A stretch of 64,000 bases of DNA from Mactromeris polynyma. Lineage: Eukaryota; Mollusca; Bivalvia; Venerida; Mactridae. Each line of letters starts with the position of its first letter. Within the stretch, counting starts at the first letter, position 1. The notes under the pieces are model-generated. The model made no database searches. It was not told where the DNA came from and was given only the letters and a program-made list of their open reading frames with translations. Shown here in pieces: positions 40,601 to 52,123 of the stretch. The DNA lies in assembly GCA_032209605.1 (NCBI GenBank), contig JASFXZ010000016.1, positions 13,144,001-13,208,000 of the forward strand, read 5' to 3'. The position numbers and the translations under genes are program-made.

Positions 40601-43600
40601 ACAGCAAAATACTGAACACTAACAAATGTCATATTATGTTAACCATTATCCAAATTAAATAGTTATTAATCGGTTAGCAAAATAACCGAATAGTGACATA
40701 GCTACTTAAATATTTCAAATTATATTTATTTTTACACGCATTTTGTATTATCTCTCTTTTATAATGTGTCAGTTACTACCTGACTGTGTCATATTATACC
40801 TTACATAATTATTTGACAGAATAAAGCAGTATTACGAGTCAGGTTCTGTGATTCAGAAGTTTTTTAGCTTAAGCATTTGATAAATGTTTTCATATGAACT
40901 TCAACTGGATTGAGTGCTTATAAATCATATTGAACAGTCCAGTGTGGTGTCAGCTCTTGTTGTATTACATTTTCTGCCACTATGAACATCTCTACTTTCA
41001 AATGGTAAAAAAAGACCATGACATAATAATTTTGGTCTGATAGCATAATAAAGTCTGAGTAACCTTTATTAATTTCTAATGGGTATTTCTGTATGTATGA
41101 AGCTATTGATGTCATATGATGATTAATTTGATGGCAAAAATAATAACTTGGCAACTATGATCAGCTCATTTTTGTTCCATACTTATCTCATCTCATGTAC
41201 AATTTCAGGGGTGTCATATCCAAATATGAAGCATAGTTATGATAGGTGGCATGGTGCAAAAAATCTGGGCAAGAAAATCAGCAAGGTAGGTTTTCACATG
41301 TACTTACATACAAAGGATATATGTTAAAATGATAAAATGTTTGTTGTACATAATGGTTTATTAAGAATATGAGCAGTACTACAATTACTTTGGTGAGTAA
41401 AATCACTAAAAAGCCTTGGATCTAATCATGATTATTTTATATGCAGATATCGTGTATCAAAGGGAATGAAGTGTTAAAACCATGGTTGAAGGATGTAACA
41501 AATCATTTCTTCCATTGTGCTGAAACATGTGGTGGCAGTGTACTTGAAATGAAGGTAATTTTACTCTCTTTACGCTATGGAACAACAGAGAAATCTTCTT
41601 ACACCAGTCCACCCCAGTTAGGTAGTACTACTATCTGTGAATCATTTCCTTTACAAGTAAGGTATATATATATAGACATATTTAAACATTAACATCCACT
41701 TTTTTCTCTTGACTTTGTGTGACATATAATGTCCAGTGTTCAGAGAATTTGTAGTTGTGTTTATTTAATGCAATTCAACTAGTAGTTACTCACATGATAA
41801 GTGTTTACATGTATTTCAGACAAAGTGGGTGTCTGTTCTGAATCACATTACTAACAGACATAGCTGGGCTCTTGGACAATGTGACCATGGTGATCTGGAA
41901 GAGAGAGAGCAGAAAGCTTGGTTAAAGCCCTCCTCAAATGTGCTTAAAGACTTAGAGAAACAGGTTATGGACAAACGATTGTTGAGAACATTCCCATATT
42001 ATGTCACTTGCCAGTAAGTATCTTTAGTATTGGAACATTTCACAAATTTGGAATAAAGGTTTACTTTGCTGGCCATATCACATAGCAAATAATACTCCAA
42101 GGTTCGCACTGGTTTTGAAAAGTCCTTGAATTTCATGTCTACTCCTTGAAAACTACTTGAATTTGTACCAGCCAAAAACTCCTTGAGAAGACTTGAATTT
42201 TGAAAAAAACAACATTTGGTAAATTGCCCTTGAATTTTTCAGGTGCGAATAGAAAAATGACAAAAAATAAACATACCAACAATGATGATAATACGGTAGT
42301 CGACAGGTTTTATGCCCTTTTAAAGTAATTCTTACACTGTAATTTTGTCCGTGCTGCAGTGATGGTCATCTCAGGGGATAAACGTGAAAAATACATTGGA
42401 TCCCTTCTTCTCTATACCAAAAAAAACAACATTTTTATTCCTTGAAAATGGAGAAAAAGAACTTGAAAAGTGCTTGAATAGTCCTTGATTTTTTTTCGGG
42501 AAGTTCTGTATGAATCATGTACTATGTATTATAACATTGAAAAGATTGTGTCAAATCATTGGAATAGACACTTTTTTTTGTAACATTTTCTCAATTGTGC
42601 AGATGTGGGGGACAATTATGAATAAAATATAATAGTGTAAGCTTCAATTTGTCAGCCTTCATCAGGAATACAGTTAAATAAGACAGAAATGATGTAAGGT
42701 AAAATATATTACTTTAATATGTTCATAAATGATTTACATTCCCAATAAAATCCTGTCATGCTAACTTGGCTTGATGGTAATACATTTTCAATTGTAGAAC
42801 CACATCAGAAATTGAAAGCTTCAACAACCATCTCCTGATGTATGCTCCCAAACGAAATGCCTTCAGGTACTTATTATAATGACATATTGTTTATTATTTG
42901 AGCATTATTTAGTAACACATGTGATTGTCGGCCAGCCTTATTTAGACTTGCAGAGATTATGTTAGTTATATATGAACTGCAACTTTCTTTCAATGCTATG
43001 AATGTTTAAATCTCTTGTTACCATGAACACGTATTCATTTGACTTATGAATCATGTATGCAAATGTTTTACTTTTGTGTGTTGTTATTTCAGTTATTCTG
43101 TTTACAAGTGTCGCTGTCAGCTGGCAGCAATTGACTACACCAAGCATTTAAAACGACGACAACTGATTGATAAAGATGGGAAACCTAGGTAAAACATTGA
43201 ACTTGTCAACACACCGTCTGCTACATATGTGACTATCTATCTGAATTATTGAAAACTTAAGCGAGACAAAATATTGTTACTTTCTTTAACTGTACAAATA
43301 GATAAATTTTGTTAAACATTAACTTAGTATGAAATTATTTTCATAAATGTTGCATGTAATGATGTTTCAATTGACTAGTACTTAAATTATCTGCTTGGCA
43401 CGCTATTGCTACTCAAAAGTTCAAGTCATCTGAATATATTAATCAAATTTTATTTCATAAATGTTACAGGTAAAATGCAGGTATTACAGGTTATTTGGTA
43501 CATAACAATTAATTGGTTATTCCTGTTTTGTCTTAATCTGAAGTTCTTGGTAGATTCAAATGCAAATGTATAAAAAACCAATGATTGGTTAACCATATTA

Positions 43601-43927
43601 ATGAAAATATTTGGGAGTTTTATTTTCAAATTATATGAACAAATGTATTTTTGTTCCAGATGCAAAAGAACCTTCTCAAAGGCAGCCAACAATTGGTCTG
43701 TGCGCCCTATAAAGGAGGCCAAGGAATACGCATATATTCCGGATCTGCTAGTTGAAATCGGCATGGAATATTGTGCTGGAAATATACATCTCTCATCACC
43801 TGTGGAGCTAGAGGAGCACCATCCACAGCGGATTTCTGCCACCATTGCACCACTATCTCCACCACCAACAGCACATTTGAGAGAAAAACAAATTTCTAGA
43901 CTTAAAGGACACGAGACCACAGAGTAA
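34618..43927 (+). CDS. DDE-type transposase-like protein of E3 (open, 732 residues)
   Basis: Exons: 34618-34787, 36398-36580, 36789-36872, 37099-37137, 37779-37883, 38462-38747, 39273-39555, 39795-40031, 41209-41285, 41447-41554, 41820-42013, 42798-42866, 43093-43188 and 43660-43927. All are GT-AG and all phases agree. In order the protein shows a basic N terminus, an acidic linker (about 170-225), a Cys cluster (C254, C264, C267, C270, C283, C287, C291, H295), GDGRMDSPGHSAKYCTYT (D385), EVVDKRE, VTDAHPQI (D453), DxWHGAKNLGKK (474-485) and TSEIESFNNHLL (E593/E595). The spacing suggests an RNase H-fold D-D-E transposase; the TDAH...DxWHxAKN part recalls the Mutator second-Asp region. I know similar GDGR proteins as uncharacterised multi-copy genes in aquatic animals. 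Residue 475 is Arg here and Met in E1 and E2, which may impair activity. Confidence 0.8.
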
Positions 43928-45944
43928 CTATTCAACAAGATAGATATTATATTTGTCAGCTATTTTATCATGTTGTCAAATTATTGGCAAGATCCATTTT
44001 ATGACTAGACATTTATGCCATTGATTTATTTTCCAAAAAGGGACCAAATGACACACATCTTGCATGTTTCTCTTCCAGTCTTAACTAAAATGTTCTATTG
44101 AGATTGCAATCATGTCATAATGCTGCTCAGGCCGGACAGATGGTTGAAGTGTTTTTGTTTAGCAATTTTAACTTATTACTGAAGTAGTTCAACAACAACT
44201 TTAGGAACAATCCATCTTTCACAATTACCTGGTTATATTATCAACTGGACCAGCCAGGATCAAGTTAGACAAGTTACATGTATAGTAAAATTGTTTACAT
44301 GAACTACGATAAAACAAATGCATTAGTCATTATTTATAATATATGGGTGGATAATATTCAGTACATTACATGTATTTGTGATAGAAAATCTCAAAATTCG
44401 CAATAATGAGGTGTGTCTTGTAACATATATGCTAATTTAGATCTTCTAATGTTCAGATTGATAGCAATTGTTTGCTTTTTTTCTTCCATTGTAATGTTTT
44501 GCAGAATGTAGCATGTACAAAAATTTTATAAGGCGTCATTTACGTTTTAATGTTATACAAAATACACTTAACAATGTCAAGACATTAGCAATGTCTTTAT
44601 TATGTTAGTATTGTTTTGCTCACCTGGGCACTTTGTGCTCAAGGTGAGCTATTGGGATCCTCGTCCGTTGTCAACAATTTAGATTGTTAACACTCTAGAG
44701 ATAACATATTTTACCTGATCTGCATAACACCTGGTCAGAATGCTTAGCTTAATGAAATCTAAGCCAAGTATGAAACTGGGTCATGTGGGGTCAGAAACTA
44801 GGTCACTAAGTCAAAATATAGTATACTCCTGTTAGCACTCCAGATGTCGCATTTTTACTTGATTTATGTGAGACATGGTCAGAATGTTTGGCTCAATGAA
44901 ATCGTGGCCAAGTTCGAATCTGGGTCATTTGGGTTAAAAGTAGGTCACTATGTCCAATTATAGTAAAACCTTGTAACACTCCAGAGGTCACAGTTTTGAC
45001 TTGGTTTAAGTGAGACATGGTCAGAATCAGTGTCTTCATAGCATTTAGACCAAGTTCAAAAAGGGTCATGTGGGGTCAAAAACTAGGTCACTAGGTCTAA
45101 TTATAGTTTTTTAACCTTGTTAACACTCCATAGGTCACATTTTTGACTTGATGTATATGATTCTTGGTCAAAATGTTGGCCTTATAAGATCTAGGTTAAG
45201 TTTGAAACTGGGTCATCTGAGGTAAAAAAACTAGGTCACATTATCAAATGATTGAAAATCCTTGTGAATTCTCCGGAGAGTGAATATTGTACCAGAACTA
45301 CATAAAACTTGATCAGAATGTTTTTCTTAATAAAATACATGCCCAGTGTGGTACTGGGTCATATCATGACAAAAATAAACAAGAAGAAGTTGTTCAAACA
45401 AGATTTATTTAAGTTTGAGATGGTTAACCAACAACTATAGAACATGTATGAATTACCATGAATATCTCTGTAACTTAGCAAGTAATGATAATTATGATTT
45501 AGTACTGGTAAACCAACTGTATGTAGCTTAACATAGTGCCTGATAAGAATATTGACAATTTGCTACATTTCATTATATAGTACACGAGATGTCACCAGGT
45601 GGTTTCTAATTAACACATGTTCAAAAGATGCCATGACATCACAATAAACCTACATCTAAAACTTAACAAAAACTATGGTTCATGGTTAGTACTAGATGCC
45701 ATGACATCACAATAAACCTACATATAAAACTAAGCAAAAAGTAAAGTTCATGGTTAGTGCTGTCTGTTTATCATAACCATAAATAACATAAACACTATCT
45801 GTAGAAAAAACGCCCTTCCAAAAACTTTTTAACATTTTTCAGGGAAAATTTCTTAGAACTGTCATGATAAGAAATTATCCTGACTGTTTTATGATGGCAG
45901 TATATACTATTAGTTATATTCACTTCAACACTTCATGTAATCAG

Positions 45945-48900
45945 TTACCAACCAATGCCATGTCTACTTGGTATAAGACCAGTATAGTCCCCACCTGGAC
46001 TAGGAAATTTGTCCCGTATAACTTGAACACAGCAAGCTGGTACTGTTCTCCGATCATCACGATGCAACCGCCCAAATACCCATAGAACATACTGCCTGTA
46101 AGCTGCATGCCTAAAGGCTCTGTTGGTATCTTCCAACGACTCTGCCTGTCTGGCGAACACATCATCCCGGAATGTCTGCTGCAAGTGCAACGTCAATGGA
46201 TCGGTGATTGATATCCCCATTTCCTACAAACACAAAATTACTTGGGCAATGGCAATATTACATATACAAGTACATATTTCTGAAAACAACCAAATACAAA
46301 TTTAAGCTAATTTATAAATAAAATATTTCAACATTCAGTCTAGCATCATGGGTATTATGAGTTTTATGTTATGTTTTTGAAGTACTGGACAAAAAATCGA
46401 CAGACAACCAAACCCTGGGTTCATTTTGGCTAATTTGGGAAGATGACCCATATACTTCATATTGGGAACCTTAGAAATTGGGCAAAAGGTCTGCAAATCT
46501 AGAAGTCTTGGGTTCAAAACCTAAGTGAGGTGTATGTTCTTCCATGACAATTTGTCAAAAGATAATGTCTACAAAGTCATTTGTTCTCTACCTCGGAACT
46601 GATTTGTTGGGAGAATATGTCAGATGCTTACATAGGACCATGTTAGAAATGATTGGTAACCAAGGAGTACTGGTTAGGTCAACTGACTGTTGTGTGCAAG
46701 TGAAATACTGTTCAGACATGCCGTGAAACCCAAAACAAACAAAACCTCTTACTGGTCGTCTGCTGTTGCAATACTGCGGGGCCATTCCACAGCAAAGCTT
46801 ATCTTCATCTCTGTCCATGGGTGGACAATATGTACAAATACACCAGCTGGGCACAGGCACTGAGGGTCCAGGTTCATGGGGTCCTTCATCACGTGTTGAG
46901 AGGATGGCAGCAACATCCAATATTACAGCTGGCTGCCTTTCAGCAACCTCCTTCAATATTGAAGTCTTCTCTTCGTCTGTCAGTCTGTCTATCATGTCCT
47001 GAAAGCATAATTGATCTTTTATGATGTCCTTGTGGTGATGGTGGCTGCAGAAACTAGTATGGTATAATTGAAACGCACACATGTTATCGAAAAAGGGCTT
47101 TATTTCATAAAGCGGAAAACATCGTTTGACATAATATAAGAATATAAGGTTTAATTAGAACATAATTATATGGGCAAGAAATGGCACCACAGTCGAGCTT
47201 GATCGACGCACGCCCATCTCTATGTTTGTAACAAAGCTTAATAATGTCCACTATTGCAGACAAAACAATTGTTGATTATGGTGGACACAATATTAACATA
47301 ATAGTGCAATTTTAGAATTTCAGATGTAGGTGAGGTGAGGTCAAATATTTGAATCAAACTTGATCTACAGATGAATTTAAATATGCTGTTTATAAATGTT
47401 ATATATACATGTAAAAGTAAAAACATGAATTTATTCAAAAAAGGAATAAGACCAACAAAGAAGCTACCAGAAGATTTGTCAATTGCACAGGTATATTATA
47501 GCTTTAGCAAAAAGCATTGGGAACTTAACACTCGGTGGAATTACATTCATGAATTTTTACTGATATTTCAACATACATCTGCTTTCTGTCGTCTCTCTTC
47601 ATGTAGCCGCACCAGTTTCTCTTCTTCACCTTCTTCAAACTCCCTTCCTCTAAACAATCGTCCACCTCGCTGTCTTCTTCCCCTACCTCTCCCCCTACCA
47701 ATGCCTCTACCTCTCCCCCTACGTATTACAATGTCTTCGTCACTCACAGAGGCTGGTGACTCCTGCAAATATTTGTCAAAAATCTGTCATTAGTATTGTA
47801 TTATCACATAATATGATACTAAGCAGGAAAACAACAAAATATTTTAACACAGTGAGTATACATTACTATAAAACCAAAATCAAATTGCTTAATATGCACA
47901 AGTCTTTTTCTATAGTTCCCACGGGTCAGACTATCTGACCCATTCTCAAAGCCAATTGTATGTTTTTTTCCCAATCAGAAACTGAACTATCTTGTAAGCT
48001 TTTCTATTAAAGAAGTCTTAAGTAACTATAGTTTCTGGTGTGTATAAGCGTTGTCAAGTGATAATAAAGAAATTATGAATCAGCTGAACAACTCTATTGC
48101 TTTACCAACCTCTTTCTATGACGCATTTTTCTAATAGGTCAATATGATGCTGTATAGTTAAGTTATAATATTAGGTCATCATTAAGAAACTGTTGACAGG
48201 TATAATCCAATCTACCTCTGAAAATGACCCTACTCAAAAGCATATTAACAGTTAATAATAACATTAGTACAACCATATCAATAATACCTAAAACAATTAT
48301 TGCATAATTTTTTGACCAGTCAAAATTTGCATATCTTCATGGTCAATACACATGATAAATAAGTCTTTATCGAACGTGGCCTTATTACTAATTTATAGCG
48401 CGCATTGACCATGAAGATATGCAAATTTTGATCAATACAATTATACAATACCTACCTAACCAAATATGGTGAGTAGGGTTGTGCCCAACAATCATTTTGT
48501 TAACGAAGGCCTTAGAGAGATATTATAAAAATTGAAAACAATAAAAACACATAAATTGCAAACTTACAGTTTCAACATCTTCAAACACCAAGGCATGTCT
48601 TGTTCTTTTTCTAAGTGTTCTTGCTTCTGTTCGTTGTTCTTCCTAATAAAAAACATAAGTGTCAGGTTACATATCATCATTAAGTTCTCATCAACAAAGA
48701 GTAATTGTTATAAGCGTTCTCATAAATCAACACATTTGTTTCAGAACTTGATATACACCAAGGTATGATGCCGTGGAATGGATGATCCTGTGTTATTATC
48801 TAGCCGTGGCTACGTTCATGTTCTTTCGTTTTAATTAGTATGAAATGATCTTATAAACTTCAATACTAAAATACTTGCTTTATGAGAGGGCATATTTAAC

Positions 48901-49188
48901 AAAATGGTGTAAATAACAAATGATAATAATTTACAACATAGACACAAGAAGCCAACATATAGGTATCTTAGAAATATTTTGAAATTACCCCTCGTAGTAA
49001 TATTACTATCAAAATGTCCAATTACGTCATTACGGCAGCGATCAAAGTATAATTAAAGTCGTCTTTTCGTGTAAACGTACATAACTTATACAAAATACTG
49101 TCAAATATATCATATAGTTATTTGATAACAACTTGAAACGAAGAAAAACACTTACTTTGTCGGCAATCTGAGACGATGATTCTGTCAT
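45945..49188 (-). CDS. P2X7 ballast-domain protein encoded by E3 (intact)
   Basis: Exons are 49156-49188, 48568-48642, 47577-47762, 46753-46998 and 45945-46223, encoding 272 residues with the Cys codon restored at 46032-46034 (residue 244). The start lies 260 bp inside the right TIR, with a TATA-like motif (minus strand, 49264-49271) about 80 bp upstream. The gene faces the transposase gene of the same element, a layout typical of two-gene DNA transposons. The zinc ligand pattern and the AYRQYVLW segment are as in the E0 copy. The role is not known. A partner of the transposase in DNA binding or transport, as for the second protein of Harbinger elements, is a hypothesis. Confidence 0.86.
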
Positions 49189-49430
49189 GTTGCGTTTGTT
49201 TACTAACATGTGTGTAAACGGTCACGTGGTATTTGTTCTATAATCGGTGCGGGAATTCCGTGTTATAAATAGCTCGGGAAACCCCGGCCTACTGAATTTG
49301 TACGGTACGAAATGTAGTCGATTTTGGATGAATAACGCATTTTTTCGCGTTGTTAACTACATTTCTCTATAAAATATTGTGGAAAATAGAGATTAACGCA
49401 AATATTTCAAAAAAATGATTTTTTGTATCG

Positions 49431-49452
49431 ATCTGGAGTCGAGTCCCTTTAA
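49431..49452. repeat. Outer right TIR of the array plus TTAA target duplication
   Basis: ATCTGGAGTCGAGTCCCT (49431-49448) is followed by TTAA (49449-49452) and then by TGAAAAGAG. Internal junctions continue with AGGGACTC at this point. Identity with the unit ends here, which defines the transposon terminus independently of the palindromes. Confidence 0.92.
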
Positions 49453-49492
49453 TGAAAAGAGTTCCAGGTTCAAGTCCTGGTGGAGTACCCAA
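49453..49492 (+). other. tRNA-like 3' half (T arm and acceptor strand) beside the insertion site
   Basis: CCAGG-TTCAAGT-CCTGG (49464-49480) forms a perfect 5-bp T stem with a 7-base loop and a B-box match (GGTTCAAGTCC). TGGAGTA and CCC follow. No 5' half is visible in the window because the transposon array occupies that side. It may be the end of a tRNA gene or a tRNA-derived SINE split by the TTAA insertion, or a 3' fragment alone. Confidence 0.5.
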
Positions 49493-49784
49493 TGCACATT
49501 CTATGTAGCAAGTCAATTATATTACATAAGAATAAGAATAAGAAATATATGCAATGTAAGTAAGTAACGTGTCTGATGTGTGGAACGCCTTGAATTTGTG
49601 TCAAAAACTGACAGTCTGTGCGTGTTTTTGGTCCAAACGGACAGTCCGATACCACTACATTTGCTACCGCTGCAAAGACAATTTAATTAGCTTGAAACTG
49701 GTAGTAAATACTTGTCAATCCGTGCAAAAATAACGTTTTTACAGCCATTTGAAATTGCCGTACTCTATATATACGTTGATGAAG

Positions 49785-49905
49785 GGAGTTACCCAGAGTT
49801 ACCGAGAGTTAAGGTTGTTACTAAAATGTATTGCTTTGTTGTTTTGACGGTAACCCTTAACTCCCGGTAACCCTCGGTAACTCCCGGTAACCCTTTTGAT
49901 TATCA
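49785..49905. repeat. Imperfect fold-back repeat of GAGTTACCGAGAGTTA type
   Basis: The left arm, about 49786-49823 (GGGAGTTACC..., GAGAGTTAAGG), is complementary to the right arm, about 49850-49886 (GGTAACCCTTAACTCCC...). A ~27-base loop lies between. Each arm is itself built from short GGTAAC / GTTACC repeats. Confidence 0.7.
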
Positions 49906-50340
49906 AGCTGAAATAAAGAAAACATAGTAACGATATATCAATGAATAGAATTAAGCTTTATGTCTGACCGTTGGCCATTAATAGCAGCAAAATGCCATTT
50001 TTTGCAGCCAAGTGTTGCTATTAATGTTCACCTCCGCGGGACGCTGACCCCGTCAGACAGGCGGAGGAAAAAGTTTGATTAGAAATGATTGTTACAATTT
50101 ATTACAGTTTCCAAAAATCACACTGAATCACAATAAAAAATTACCTATGTACACTAGCCCAGAGTCTTTTCTCTCCTTTGTAGGCTATATTGCACACTTC
50201 CCTGAAACTAATATTTACATGCCTTACGGAGTCCTTTGTCGCCTAGGGTTTTTATTGCACATTCCCATTCACACTATTTACAAGCCGGAGTCTTTTTTCT
50301 CCTTAAAAGCTATTATTGCACATATTATTTCCCACAGTAA
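49906..50340. other. Flank between fold-back repeat and coiled-coil gene
   Basis: AT-rich, with a CCTCCGCGGGACGC...GGCGGAGG hairpin near 50030-50066. The open frames here run antisense to the neighbouring gene and are not supported. Confidence 0.4.
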
Positions 50341-51627
50341 TCAGTTTTCACTGTCGATGCTCAAATTAGAATCGATGGATAGCTCTTGGTCAATGTATGC
50401 TTCTAGCCTGGTGTCGGAGGTGCTGAGCATATCCTGTCTCTGCATCAGCTTCCTTTCATTCTTAATGCGTCCCGTAAGATATTCCAGTAATGTTTTTTCG
50501 GCCGAAGGTCTGAAATCACTTGTCCATATTCTATTATCAACGCCCTCTTGAATCATGTTAATGACGTACGGTTCGCATATTTTCTGGCCCGTGGCCCTTA
50601 TCTCTGAGACTTTGTACTTTACAAAAGCCCGTTGTATGCTGTTCAGATATTCGCGGCTCGAGAAAACGCAGTCGGTAAGATGGGGCTTGAGTTTCGTACT
50701 CTGGTCATCGGGCATGCTGTCAATACATGTGTATATCCTGAAAGGTATGAAATGCAATAATATTAGGATATTTATAATGAGAAGATGACTAAATTTTATG
50801 TATTTTTAACAAGTGTTTACACGGTAGCTGAATCTGTTATTGGTATAGTCTTTATTAACATGTACAATAGTCAATTCACAAGCTGGGTCCATGAAAACAG
50901 TTATATTCAACGTGTTGATTGAATACTGACACCTGGGTAATGCGCCTTTGAGCGCCGTCAAAGAGTCCTTCGATTTTTGAAAATAGATACAAATATTAAT
51001 GTGTTTCACACTGTAATTATAAGGAATAAATTCATTTTTTCTGTCGTTCATGCATGTATGAACGGGGGGCGAATTACCACAAATTTTACATAAAGTGCTT
51101 TGCATACATGCATGAAGGAGCGAAAAAATGAATTTATTCCTATAGTAAACGTAATTTGGAAAACTACACTTACTGGCTCGTAGATGATGTCTGGTCGTTC
51201 GCCTTCCGTTTCCGCATGGTCAGCATGGAAGGCCTTAGAATGGGGTCCGGGGTAGTGGAAAGCATTCTGGGTAGGGTAGGCATAGGGTTAGGCGTTTGAA
51301 AAATGTTTGGTATATCCCAAGTCTGGAATGGGGGGGTAGAATCAGAGAATTTAGACCAGCTGTAAAAGCCCTTTGCATTTTGGTCGAGCAGCCTTCGTGT
51401 GCTGCTTTCTGCTGTGCGGACTCTTCCAAGTCCTGTTGGAGGTCCGCTACTTCCCTTTGTAGTCTCTGATTATCCGTCTCAAATGATGTGACTCTTGCCT
51501 CTAGGGCTTTGTTGGCCTGCAGCTGAGTTTGTAGACCCTTCTTCAATTTGGCAAGTTCGCCGCACATGAAGAGCTCGTTCTTCCTAAGCATCTGGGTCAA
51601 AAACTCCACATCATCATCCACGCTCAT
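50341..51627 (-). CDS. Uncharacterised coiled-coil protein, two exons, apparent frameshift in exon 1
   Basis: Exon 1 (51174-51627) starts MSVDDDVEFLTQMLRKNE and continues with heptad-rich sequence (about residues 25-75, LQANKALEARV...LQREVADLQQDLEE), a likely coiled coil. A second open frame takes over near 51395 (RRLLDQNAKGFYSWSKFSD..., then Pro-rich, ending MRKRKANDQTSSTSQ at a GTAAGT donor). Exon 2 (50341-50737) joins in phase with that second frame. It adds ~132 residues, including SREYLNSIQRAFVKYKVSEI and an acidic Ser-rich tail, then TGA. Exon 1 is 454 bp; 455 would keep the frame. Either one base is missing, making this a damaged gene or an assembly error, or the first frame is used differently. 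I do not recognise the family. The KRK patch suggests a nuclear protein. Confidence 0.5.
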
Positions 51628-51687
51628 GGTCGTCTGTAATCAATGAGAAACAAGTTAGTTCAAATGTATAAAAATTATACAATATGT

Positions 51688-52035
51688 GAAAATGTACATT
51701 TTGGACTATTTCAGGGACGATAACTTTGGATAACAGGGGTGGAGCCAGACCTAAAATAGAAGGTGCCCTAGTTTCTATCATGAAAAAGACCCATGCAAGT
51801 TTTCACAAATTGGTATGAAATAGTTTTTGAGCTAGGCGCATTACAAGGTGAAAATGGGCATTTTTTACCATTTCAGGGGCCATAACTGTGATAATAGGCG
51901 GCGGAGACGGACGAAAAAAGGACGTTGTGCAAGTTGATATCATGATTAAGACTCGTGCAAGGTTCCATGAATTTATATCCAATACTGTTTTAGCTAGGCG
52001 CATCACAAGGTGAAAATGTAAATTTTTGACTATTT
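51688..52035 (+). repeat. ~162-bp tandem repeat upstream of the coiled-coil gene
   Basis: AAGGTGAAAATG followed by a TTTxxACTATTTCA-like block recurs near 51686, 51847 and 52008. The intervening parts are related (AGCTAGGCGCATxACAAGGT, CATGCAAG/CGTGCAAG). This is a short bivalve-style satellite of about two units. Confidence 0.65.
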
Positions 52036-52123
52036 CATTTAATATATAAACAGTTGAAATGGAATAGGGTTATCTCCCGATGAAACATCATTTGGGAGAT
52101 ACACAGTATCACTATTGTGAAGA

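Larger units (their letters stand above)
34331..49448 (+). mobile_element. Complete TTAA transposon copy E3 (15,118 bp), both genes open
   Basis: The TIRs are AGGGACTCGGCTCCAGAT (34331-34348) and ATCTGGAGTCGAGTCCCT (49431-49448), with TTAA at 34327-34330 and 49449-49452. Beyond the last TTAA the sequence is unrelated to the unit, which fixes the element end. E3 is the only complete copy here in which both the transposase-like gene (34618-43927) and the ballast gene (45945-49188) read through without frameshift or stop. It is therefore the best candidate for an autonomous copy. The caveat is an Arg at transposase residue 475, where E1 and E2 have Met. Confidence 0.88.

Noticed and set aside
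4069..49448. piggyBac assignment from the TTAA duplication
   Set aside because: The transposase-like protein shows none of the piggyBac motifs I would expect, and the TIR does not begin with CCC. TTAA alone is not sufficient.
1..49452. Reading the repeat purely as an assembly artefact
   Set aside because: Units differ by substitutions in blocks and the array ends exactly at a TIR plus TTAA, which a random misassembly would not produce. An inflated copy number still cannot be excluded without reads.
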